Below, piece by piece: positions 38,701 through 50,600 of a stretch of DNA of 64,000 bases (its first letter is position 1; each line of letters begins with the position of its first letter). Below the pieces are notes generated by a model. That model ran no database searches and had not been told where the DNA came from. It worked only from the letters and a program-made list of their open reading frames with translations. Both the position numbers and the translations under genes were made by a program. Source of the DNA: Camarhynchus parvulus (lineage: Eukaryota > Chordata > Aves > Passeriformes > Thraupidae); NCBI RefSeq assembly GCF_901933205.1, contig NC_044573.1, forward strand, positions 63,045,993 to 63,109,992, written 5' to 3'.

Positions 38701-41578
38701 CTGTTTTATCTAATTAGCCAGCAGATCATACACAGCAGCCAGGACAAGGGTCAGTATAGCTGCCACCTGCCTGGGAAAAGCTATCTGACCTGACTGCTGG
38801 TATTCCAGGGCAAAATGATCATGGCTTCTCAAACTCTCTTACTGTGTCTCTTCAACCGCACATAAAATTATTAAAAATTCATTGCACAGAGATATTCCAC
38901 CTCTCAAGCAAATACTGTACCTGCCAGGATGAAGCACCATTCCCAGGGACTCTCTGAGCTGATGAATATTTAAAATATTTTATTCAAAATCAAATAGCTC
39001 AAGTAAGTGAGATCAAGGAAGACCTGCTCATATGACCCTAGGAATACATAACTGTGGACCTTTCTTTGGGTTTTGGGATCTTCTTACATTATCTGCTCAC
39101 AATCAGCCATGAGCAAATATGAGAGAGTGTCTCTTTCAAAAGTGTCCTAGCTACCAGTTTGTGGAGTCATTGATATTAATTTCAGCCAATTTTGCATAAG
39201 AATGTCAGTGCTTTATGCACAGTGGAATAAGATCAATGGGACAGTGAGGGCACTTCAATTAGACCATTACTTCCCTGAGGAACTGAAAGTAAAATAGATG
39301 GCACATAGAAGAGTCTGGGCATATACAACCAGAAACACTCTGGGTCTGCTCTCAAAATAGAAGAAAAAGATCTTGTATTTCTCAAACTACCAGATAATTT
39401 CTGCCATATCTTTGCCCTGTACACCCTTCCCTAGAGGTAAGAGTTCAAGCTTTCAGTTCTTGGCAACACCACTATTCCCCAAGCACCTGCCCTGACACCT
39501 GTATCAGCTCCTGTGTCTGCTCTCCTGTCTGATTGCAATTGAACTGAGAACCAGGCAACATTTAATACAAGCCACAACCAGCCCCAGCCAGCTGCTATAG
39601 CCCTAGAGAAATCAGAACTTGATCCAAAGCCTACTGAATTCAATGCGAAGACAGCTGTCATTTGGATCCAAATACGAAAATGTTTAGGGGAAAAAAATAT
39701 TTGAGGTTTTCTTTTCCAAAGCCAAATTAATAAAATAAAAATACTTCAGAGCGAAACACAGTCATTTTGACATTATACTGAACCAAATCAAGCAGAAACC
39801 ATTTCCAAATGGCAGGTTTTTCTCTTAACTCCAATACTTAGCATTCTTTGCCTGTTAAAGTTGCAGGAACAATTCAGCCACCATCATCCTTACACCAAAC
39901 TATATGTGGATTGATACTTAGATACTTCTCTAAAAGGCAGTGATTTTTTTGTTATTTTCATTACAGCTATTTCAACTGTTGCTGAAAGTTGTTACAGGAA
40001 AATGTTTTAAAACATTAGTTCTTTATCACAACAGTAATTTTAAGTGCAATTTGCGCTATGTTGTACTGAAGCATTTTTACACGAGTCATGTAAGTTTATA
40101 AAAGGGACAGACAGTCCGCCTAGTTTTAAAAGAAGATTTGGCCTTGAAAGACAATACTGGCTTTCGTTTGAATCTGGCATGAAGAAGACACAGAAAAGTG
40201 AAAATAAAAATATCCCTACTCTTGTAGTTTTACATTCAGACCAGAACCATGGACAATTTTTTCCTTATGTGCCCAAAGCTCTAGAGGCATTGTGAATGCC
40301 CAAATATGGTTCTGTCATAATTCATAGATTCCCGCAGCAATTTCACTGGCAACTTCCAGGTAAGACAAAGAGATTCTCTCCTCAAACCCTTGCCTATTCA
40401 CACACAACTTGCACCATTAAATAACCTTCTCCCATGTCTCTTAATATCTGGGAGCATAACACTATGTCACAAACCAATGGTTACTTTATTGCCTTATTTT
40501 AATTGGCACTCTTTTCTGAATTTTTTTTTAGCCTTAAAATTCAGTTGTTATATTACAGGGTGATTGATATGCAGAAGGTTTTTATCTATGATATGCCAAA
40601 GGTATAAGGTTGAGATATACTGACTGTTAGCAACTACTCCTTAGGGTGTACCTCAGTAGAAATTACTGTTCCTATCCACCTTAGAATCCTTAGATATCCA
40701 CTGCCTAAGACTCTAAGGAAGAGTCCTAGCCTTAGCTAGGACAAAAGGATTTAATGCATCCCATTATCTCACACTGTCTGCCAAGCATCACCTGTATAAA
40801 TAACTTCTCTTTGATTGGTATATTATTTTGGAGATGTAGAGCAAAAACATGTAGCCCAAGACAGCTGAGTTAATTTCATATTGTAATGTTTGGAATATAC
40901 AGGCCACTGGTTTGTTTTGATGCACACATACTGAAATGAAATGAAATGAAATGTATTGTAATAACAAAAGTAGCCTTGAAAATATTGAAATAAACTGTTA
41001 TATCACAGATTCAGGCAAAATAAGTTTCAGCACTAATTAAAGAGCACTAATTAAAATATGCATCTCTGCATTACTTAAAATTTAGTGATACTCTCATATG
41101 CATGACTCTGATGTTAAAATTTTTGGTAATGTCAGTTATAAACAGTGATGTCGTATTCAAAGCTGCTCTAAGTGATAAAACATTCTCCTTGAGTTTCTAT
41201 ACAAGCTTTTTTCAAGCATGCCTCACAGCAAAGTCACAAGCAGGATTTCACTGCTAGAGCTTTTGCTCGCAAACTCATATTTATTAGCCCACATATAAAT
41301 GCATGCATGAAAAGGAGCTGACAGAACAGTGAAGCGTGAATTTCAAGTATATTCCAGCACCAAAGGTCAGAAGCTGATTTCCTATTTGAATTGCAATTAT
41401 AAATAGCCATCAGAGGTGAAATAGAATTGACATACTGGGTTATGTTGTGTTTCCTGTTGGTTTTGAAAGGTTAACATTCCGAATGAAAGAAGTAAAACCC
41501 TTATTTCATCTTCTAAAAAAATTAAATACTTTTCAAAAAAAGGGTACTAGAGAACCCTTTTTTTTCCCCAGAGAGTTA
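35741..41578. other. Long stretch without recognised gene
   Basis: Almost 6 kb of mostly unique AT-rich sequence. Frames stay below 85 codons; one on the minus strand at 39431-39661 lies in a slightly GC-richer patch with an Ala/Gly/Asp repetition but matches nothing I know. A GAAAT pentamer repeat occurs at 40933-40952. The part from about 41020 to 41420 lacks repeat character and could be conserved noncoding DNA. Confidence 0.5.
40933..40952 (+). repeat. (GAAAT)4 microsatellite
   Basis: Four exact head-to-tail copies of GAAAT. Short, likely variable in length between individuals. No other feature is attached. Confidence 0.85.
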
Positions 41579-41622
41579 TTCACAGACTCGGAGATTTAGG
41601 GCCAGAAGGATAGTCCAAGGAC
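41579..41622 (-). mobile_element. Old CR1-like tail, minus strand (weak)
   Basis: TTCACAGACTCGGAGATTTA, then GGGCCAGAAGGATAGTCCAA, resembles the reverse complement of the 3' end of an ancient amniote CR1-type LINE known from reptile genomes, which reads approximately as agactcatagattttaagg, then ccagaagggaccat. Only about 44 bases can be compared and there are several differences. If real, it is much older than the other CR1 copies here. Confidence 0.35.
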
Positions 41623-41630
41623 ACCTTTCT

Positions 41631-44600
41631 ATTAATGTACTATTGCTTTTTGACTTCCTTGTCAGATTCCTTAATATGTGTTTCACATCCCAAAGAGATT
41701 CACTGTAAGGACTGAGAGGCAGATGGTCTCTGGTATGCACCCTGGGGACCTCATCACCTACAGCTGAAGCTGTGAAAAATTTCTGTGTCCTGGCAGCCCC
41801 CTCTTAAAGTAGCTTAATCCGAAGTGTCGAGGGGAAGGACCTTCAGAACCATAGATTTCCAATAGTATGTCTTGCTTTTCCAGGACACGACTACAGGTAG
41901 TTACCCATTAACTTTTTTTCTCCATTCATAGGTCACACTTGATTTGGTAACTCTCATCAGTATCTTTCCTTGGATACCACTCTTCTTTCTGCTCTCTGAT
42001 TTCAATATATATAATACACAATATTTTTGGTCTCACCTCTGTCCTTCTTTCCCATGTACCCACCCCCCCCCCCCATCAGAAACATATCCAATTCCACCAC
42101 CATAAGAATCAAGCATAATAATTATTGCTGGAGAAAAACAAATGATAAAAACTACTTTCCTATTCCCAGTACATTTTTGATAGGAATTTACTTTTCAGAA
42201 TGCTTAGGAAAATGTACAGCACTGAAGGAATAAAAAGACTCAGCACTGGGGCTCCTATCTGGAGTGAAAATCCTCATGGTTTTGAAATGTTCCATTAAAC
42301 AGCTGCTGTAACAGTCCCATACTTTAGCATTTAGGGGAAATAACAGAGATAGAAGCCTTTTGCTTAAGCTGATTTTGCACAGACCAACTATGAAGCACTT
42401 CATTATAAATTAAATTACTTTGACAAGTAACAGCCCTCACAGCTACTTTGTCCTAATGCTCTCAGTGAAGGTCTCTGGATTTTGGGTTTATCTAGGTGAC
42501 ATTACTGAGAAGTCAAAGAAGGAAATTTAACATATCCTAGGTCATTTCCTCTGAACAGGCTTTATGTGAAAGACGATAGAGTTCTGTATTTTGAACAGGA
42601 GGTTGTAGCAGGGGCAGTGCTGACAGGCTCCAGGCTTTGTGCCAATGTGTTTATTTACTTCTTGTGTCATGACAAATATTAAGTTACTATCTGAAGTCTC
42701 ACTGAGCAGCAAAACCTCAGAGGGCCTGGCCCAGAGGAGCTTGATGTGTCTCTGTGTCCCCTCTCTATGGGGAATGAGAAGCCCATGTGTTTCATCAGTG
42801 TCCTGACCACCTGGGCTTATTCACCATAAGGATGAAAACTATTGAACTTTTGACAATGAATAATTCAAGAGTTTTTTCCCAGGACTGTCAAATTTGCACA
42901 ATGCCCCACATTTATGAGCAAGTCCAAAACAAAGCAGTTTTGATTTAACAACAGCAAAACATGCTTTAAATATTGAATGTCTGTGTTTGGGAGGCAGATT
43001 GGCTTGGGTCTTTGTGTACCAGGAAATGGTTTCTGTCAGGCATTTGCTAAATAGAAAACAAAACAAAATTTTAGAGATTATTGATATAACTATGCAGAGT
43101 ATTACTAAATAAGGTGATTAAAGACTGGTAACTGCAGCCACTATCTTTTACTGACAAAAGCTTGTAGGTTATAAGAGTGATAGTAAAGAATGAGAACTAT
43201 GAAAAAGATACTTACTAAAAAAAAAAGGTTATATACATTTAGGAAAATTTACCTCTTTGGTTTGTGTAGTCACCGGAAATGGGTTCACTTGGATGATAAA
43301 AGTATATTTTGATACACAAGTTATCATCCAGTAGAAATAATACATTGTTCCATTTGCAGTCAGGATTTGAACTGTACTCACAGGAATATTAGGAAGATGC
43401 CAACACTAGGCAAGTAAGCTTCTGAACAAATGACATTTGATTAAATTGCCTCTCTTAGTCTCTTCAGTAATAGCTTGGTGATACACTATGCTGCTCCATT
43501 CACAAAAAGCCAGGTCACTCTATTCTCTCCCTGGTCCTTTGATTCTCAAGCCTTGGAGAACAAAAAGCACCATGAAATGACATTTCCTGAGACTGATTCC
43601 CCACTGCTTTCCCAGTGCCATAACAGGAAGAAGGAATCAGAGCTATTGTCTTCAAAGCAGAGATTTTATTCCTGGTCACCAATAGTAAAAGCCATTTTTC
43701 AGCTTTTGAAGGAGGTCCCTCTGTGCCCTAAACGAACACACAACATGACATATAAACTAATGCTTGAAAGCAAGATTTGGACAATGGAATCTGTTTGACA
43801 GTGCATGAGATTGAAAGGGGCTCAGAACAAGAAATCAAAAAGCTGCACTCTTAGGTCTGCAATGTCTAGGATGCAATTTTGCCAGGCTAAACATTAAGGC
43901 TTTGCACCATGCAAGACAATATGAAAAGGCATCCACTTGCATCCATAAATCTACCTGAAGAACAGCATTCAGTCTTTGAGCTAGCATGGGTGTTAATCTG
44001 CAAGCATCATGAGCTCACATCTGGAGTGAGTACAGAAAAGCATGAGGGTGAAGGAGACTTCTGCTTTCACCAAGGGTCAACAGGATAGCCTTGCTCCCCT
44101 CCACACTGCTTCTGCCTGGTAATGCTGGAAGGAAAATGAAGGCTCTGAAACAGCAGAGACATGGAAAAAGTAGCACCCTCATACAGAGCCTTTGCTGTCA
44201 GATGTCTGATGACATTGCTTTCTTACTCAGAGGAAAGCTGATGGGAGAAAAAACATTGACTTTCCACTAGAAATAATATGCCATTGAAGAAAATCATATC
44301 TATAGCTGTCTTCATGGTGCACCACTGTTTTGCTGCCTGAAATGCAGTAGGTACAGTTGTATTGGTCTTCTCCAGACCTCATCAAGTTTGACACCAGAAA
44401 CACTTGTACAGTTAATAACACTCAGTTATCTGTGATAAAAATATGGCTTGTATTATTCATACTCTCAACAAATTAATGTAATTGTATTGTCTCATCTCAT
44501 CATCTGACAATTTTGTTCTGATTTTATATATAGAAAAAATATTTAACTATTTCACTGGAGCAAGCAAAGTGAAGTGGGATTTACAGGTGATATGTGACAA

Positions 44601-47554
44601 GCCAGTCCTATTTCAGTGCTGTTGGACATCGGTCTGACTGTCCTCTCAAACTGTGGGCTGCAGTTTCCATCTCACACCAGTCCATGTGGGAGAACCTGTG
44701 CCAAGCACCACAGATGGGTCAACAGCTGGCATATGTGAGCTTTGTGTATCACTGATTATTTCCCAGCCAGCCAGATAGTTTTGGAAATTGTTCAGGGAAG
44801 ACATTAGAAAGCTGTCCAGTGCCATTGATAATGAAACGAATAATGCTCCATGGAAGACTTGCTGCCTGAGTAAAATATTGGTGTGTGGTAAATATCACAA
44901 AACTTGCAACTTTTTGAGTTTCTTAGGCTGAGCTAACTCACCAGCCACATGTCATCCACTTCCAAGGAGGCTCTCACAGCTATTTTATAAAAGTAGAAAA
45001 AGATAGTCACTGACACTAATAAACTCCCTCTACAATTGGCTCAGTACTTGAACCAAATCCAATACTAACACTCAGTCCCTAAACCTGACCCCATGTCTTA
45101 AGTCACTGTCTGGTTTGATAACATTCTCCAGCTGAGAATAAGAGAGAATTTGCTGTGAAGTTTAAGCAGCTACCAGCGGTAATCTTCCCCATGAACTCAT
45201 GGCATCTTTTGAAACCATAATAGTTCTTGACTTCTTCTGTCACCAACTCAGTACACAAAGGTAGAGGACAGGGACAATGTAGTTCTAAGGCTACTGTCCA
45301 CAATGTCAACAACTTTTCTTCAGACATATTAGGTCACACGGGAAAGAAAAACTTAAAAACCCAAAGTTCTCATTCTTCAGGACATATGTGAATCCAATGT
45401 TGACTGTTTAAATAAGGAACCACCATCTTCAGGCCTGTTTTTAACTCATAGAGTATTAGTCACTGATGAAAAGATAATGAAAATCCTATCAAATATTTAA
45501 AAAGTGAAGCTAGTGGGGGATGCTAGTGTATGCATCCAACTCACCACATGCTCAATGTTATTCTCCACAAAACCTGTCTAGGGTCCAAAGGCTTCTTCCA
45601 AATAAATCCTGGGAAGTCTTCTCCAGTGCAGGGCTTTTAAAAACCCAGCTGCAGTTCAACAGGTGAGTCATTGCCATCACTGTTTTCATATTGACCACAT
45701 GTTGCTTGCTCTTGTGCTGCACTTCACTGCATTACTCTCTTGCTGCTTACAATTACAATGTATTCCTCAAAGCAAGAACCAGCCCCTTGTGTACATTTGT
45801 TCAGTGCCTTGCTCAGTAGAGCTCTGCCTCTAGGTGTTACCATAATATAAAGAATAAACAAAAATCTCTGTTTAAGGATAACCATACATTTTCCAAGCAC
45901 AAAGATTTTGTGTTAAGCAATATTTAATTAATAACCATCATTTTTCATAACAAGCAATGGCAGGGTGCTAAACCAATATTAGCCATAGAAAAAAAGACTG
46001 TATTTTGCTTGTACCCATGAACACTTATTTCATGCTTCCTGGAAGTCTCCCTTTATCACAGATTTTTTTTTCAGGTGAATAGCACTGCAGTGGAAATTGC
46101 CTCAGGTATTAACAGAGCCCTGATATAATTATGAGGGGCTGAGACAGAGTGTTCTGCCAAAAGGTTCTGAACTCCAGAACTTGCTCTTCCCATCCTTCAC
46201 AGAGCTAGCATTAGCTGACCTCTAGGTCATTCTAAAAAGGACACCTTTTTAGAACCTACAAGGCTCTTCTGGGAAACCAGCATGAGTGGGCTATGTTGGG
46301 TGGTGAGCAAAACCTTATTTTCAGTACTTTCATAAGGCTTTTATATTTTGCCACTGATTTTGACTGTGTTTTACTTTACTTACATTCTTTGACTTTTGGA
46401 TAGGCTTGTTTTTCACTAAATCAAAACAATAAATATTGATACAGTAGATCCCTGCTGAAATTGCAACACTTACAATAGTTTTAGTAATTTCTGAACTGTT
46501 TGTTCCCAATAGGTAGAAAGAGGAAGAGACAGTCTGTCACTGCCTGCTGTTGTGGAACAAAATTTTCCTTGGATTTCCTGCCAGGGCTGAGACTGTAGCT
46601 ACCTTGTGTTCTTGTAGTGGACACTGCACCAGTAGTCCTATCCTAAGTCACAGCAGAATTTGCATTTCTTCTCTTATCTAAAGCTCACAGTACATACCAA
46701 GGAAAGTTGGGAGAGAAATCTCAATTGGCCAATTCCATAAATAGCTTTAAAGTGTGACTTTTGCTATGGTTCAATATGAAAAGAGCTCTGAATCTAGGGA
46801 AGCCATAGCTTGTCCTCAGCTCTTAATAGTATGAGTGGGGCTATTTTTTCAGGTTTCATCTGGGTCCTGAGGCTGGTTCCAGTTTCTCTAAGCTGGCTGA
46901 AATAAATACAGTGGTACCAGGTGTACTGGATGAAAACAGAAATTTCAGATGCAATAGATATCCTGCCAATATTTATTTGTCAACAGGCTTGAGTTTAGGA
47001 CAGATTGTTTTGTTAAGAAATCTACAGTCAATATGTTTTACTGCTACAGGTTCTAGAGTATGTTGTGATGTGTAGGCATCCACCTTACCTAACAGCTGAT
47101 GAGAGAGTGAGCCAGGAAGAAGCATCCAGCGTCTTAATTCTGTGTGATCTAACTCCAAAACAGCATCTATAAAATATGAGCTCTAAAATTATTTTATTTT
47201 TTCTAGATTTTTTTTGCCTTGGAGCTTGCCAACATGAGTAGCTAGTGCAGCCCTATACCAAAACAGAAAAGGTTTTGCCCTGTGAATAAATTAAACTCTA
47301 CCTAAACTGGTTTGCAATCCTTTCATATAAGAGACCTTTAGAAGTTTTGTCTAGGCTTTTCTCTGATCTAGGACAAAGCTGCCTTTTACATTGTAAACAT
47401 TACTTCAGCTAACACTCACCTTGGTGGGAATTACATAGTTCAAAAATACCTTGAATTTCTGTTTTTATTCATTATTCAAGATAATAGACAGAGCCACAGA
47501 GTGCATGGTGTGAGTTGGGAATTGATGGGCAGTTGAAAACTGCTGTCCCTGACC
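41631..47554. other. Long stretch without recognised gene
   Basis: Nearly 6 kb with no supported exon, RNA gene or transposon. A C12 run is present at 42063-42074. The longest frame (43475-43798, 107 codons) has no recognisable motif. A somewhat GC-richer patch occurs at about 44630-44730, without a coding signature. Confidence 0.5.
42063..42074 (+). repeat. Poly(C) run, C12
   Basis: Twelve consecutive C residues preceded by CCCA. Homopolymer likely to be length-variable or miscalled. No associated element. Confidence 0.85.
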
Positions 47555-47614
47555 TCAAGAGAAAGAAATTCCTCTGAAAGTACTTCAAGAGAAAGAAATT
47601 CCTCTGAAAGTACT
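47555..47614 (+). repeat. Exact 30-bp tandem duplication
   Basis: A 30-base unit beginning TCAAGAGAAAGAAATT and ending CTGAAAGTACT is present twice, head to tail, with no mismatch (47555-47584 and 47585-47614), followed by two bases of a third copy. Perfect identity in otherwise unique sequence implies a recent event or an assembly artefact. No coding frame is affected. Confidence 0.95.
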
Positions 47615-50600
47615 TCCTTCCTCTAACACAGTTAACAGTTAGATTATCACAGTTTTTAGATTATCTGAATGTAACCAGGGAAGGTTTCTAGGTTTTTGTT
47701 TGACTTGTGATATTCCTTTAGTTATTTCAAAAGCTTAGTTTTCTTCACTCAGTTTGGGAAGAACAGGCAAGCATCACTCACTCCACTAATTCTCTTTTTG
47801 TCATGTGAGGGCCCTCTGTTCTGCTAAGAAAGCTGTGCAGAATCCTCCAAACCCCAAAACATCAGATTTTTGAGGAGAGCTGTTAAAACAAAAATACCTA
47901 TATATCATCATGCCACCAGAAACATTAAGCAGAAGATGTGAATTTTTTATCTGAATAATTGAACTTACAGATTTTTATGGTATTCTCCTCAGTAAATAAC
48001 ATGAGGACTGAGGAAGACTTCTTTGCAGAGTCAGGGAACTACTGGCAAATCTTGGTCCAGTTATGTCAGTGTAATTCTTGAAATGACTACCAGTTCTTTC
48101 CACCTGTTAACACCTGATTCCACGGTGATCCCTCATCTCCATCATGATGGAACACTGGCAATTGTGCTGCTGCTGGAGTTCTCCTGCTCCTGTATGTGAA
48201 GTGTGGTCTTTGCCTCTCACCTCTGAACCAACTCTTATTGAAATTTCAGCCTCCTGCTGACTTGTTCTAATTGTCTGATGTTCAACAGCAGTTCCTCAAC
48301 TTGTTCAGAGTAAGAAAATAGTGAAAAATGTTGGTATTTATCAGACTCATAGGAAAAGGAAGCCAGTAACATTTTCCCCAATGGTATTTTAGACCAAAAA
48401 AGAAAAAATACTCTGTGTAGTGCTTAAAAGCTCTCAAAACAACAAGTCTAAACGCAACTGGCTACCACTTAAATAACCAGCTGAAAGGCTCCCTAATACC
48501 ATATATCCAACTCCTTGGGAAATGGAAATATTCTAGCTACCTAAGATTTACATAAATCAGGAATGATTCAAAAGCTGTACTTTTAAACCAAGCCATCTGC
48601 AAGTAAACCACGCACCTTCTATTATACTGAAATAAGAGTACACCCCAGCAGATTTCATTGGTTTATGTTCTGTCATTTCGTGAAACCCTAATTAAAATGG
48701 CGCAATTTGCCTATATAGAATAAGACCTTTTTTATGACAAATGCCTTATCATCGAGTTATAACAGGATCATGACTTTTGTCTCAACTCTTTTCAGTGTCA
48801 CTAAAGGGTGCAGCAGTTCCAGGAAACAGGAGTGGAGAACCTTTCACCAGAATTCTAGGTGCCCAACCAGACATTACTTTCCTCTGCAAAGATGAGCTGT
48901 CTTTTGTATCACTTCACAGTAAAGCTGAACATTTTCTTGGAACAAAACACACTTCTGCTCAAGATATTTTCTTAGACACACACTTATGCCAGCATAAGTG
49001 AGGCCTTGGGGCATGGTGCGAGTTGGTTTCTCGAGAGGACAGAATTCATGAAAAGAGGAAAAAACAGAGAGAAATATAAAAGCATAGCACTCTGCCCACA
49101 TCATCAAGCACCAGCCTTTGCTTCAAACAGGGATCAGCAAATCCCTGTGTGAGCAATGAGAAGAATGATAAATTTACCACAGGACAATAAAATCGACTGT
49201 AATAGTAACTATTCCTACTGCTCAGAAAATGTTAGGCTGGATGTCTTTGGTTGTGGATCCAACCAAGACATTAGTCTCTAGTGCTTTTAGCTGCTAAAGG
49301 CTGGCAAAACATTATGAAGTGATCTGAAATAATAAAAAATTAATCCTTTCTTTGACTTGTTGTACCAGGGCAGTGGAGCACAACTTCTTCTTGCTTCTCT
49401 CTGTGCCACCTTCCGACCCTTTCCCTTTCACAGTAAAAAATGTTTTGGGGAATTGGAAGCTCAGTTAGTCCTGCTTTCTTCTGTATGAAAAATTCATCCC
49501 TGTGATTTAAAATATTATCTTTGGGATTTGTCAATTTTGAATGCATCCACAAGCACAAGTAACTTTTTAGATGGCTGAAACTTAGTAGAAAAATCCAAAC
49601 CCAAAATCAAGCCAAACAAACCAACAAAAAAAAAATTCAATGTGAAAAATAATGAGTTTAAAATAAGAACTTTGAGCATTTTGGTTGCCTGAAGACAAAA
49701 AATGATACATTATTTTATTATTTCCAAATCAAAATAACATACATCCAAGTATTTTCATTTAAGATTTTTTTTCTAAGAAAATAAGTAATTTTTAAAAATT
49801 TCCTTTTAAATGTAGGAATTTCATCTCAACACTAATAAAACAGGAGTTAAAAATCTATGATATTAATAACACATTTTTGCCTCAGGTTGACCAAAATTGT
49901 AAATTTCAAGGGTTATTTTGTATTTTATGGATGTATTCAGACATCCTTTTTTTTCTATTGGTGCAAAAATTTTTCTTTCTTACATTTGCTTTTTATCTAC
50001 TTACCTATAAGCTGCAGTATGTAGCAAATATCTCACACTTTTGCTACATTCTCTATTACCTTTCCCATTAAAAATGTACAGAATGTAGATAGTTGGTTTA
50101 GACAATCTACCCAGTAGATCCCCAAGAGATCCATGGTGGTAGGAGTCACTTCCACCCGTGTGGGAGTGACTGTAAAAGATTAAAGAGATGTATTGATGTC
50201 CTCCTGAAATGCCCTGGGTCGGGGGTGTCAGGGACTCCTGTCTCTACCTGGGTTATTGGGATTCCCCTACCTGTCATTGTCCCTCTGTGCTTCATTTTGT
50301 GTGTGGGAACAAGCTTCTTGTCATGCATCCTAATACTTAGTATAAATGCATGGTTGGGTGGGGTAAGAGTCCAAAAACTTCTACTCTGGGTGGAGTTTAC
50401 TCTTCAGCTGTGTTCATGCCCTCTTCTGGTTACATCTCTAAGCATTTAAGCAAGGCTTTATTTTGTATTGTTGCTTGGAGAATGACTGTTGCTAAAACTG
50501 ACTGATCATTAAAAACAAAACAAAACATTTTTTTCAAAAAGTATTTTGTTAGTCTTTTTCTTCGTAATTGAAAATGTTCATCAGTCCGTTCAGAAAAGAG

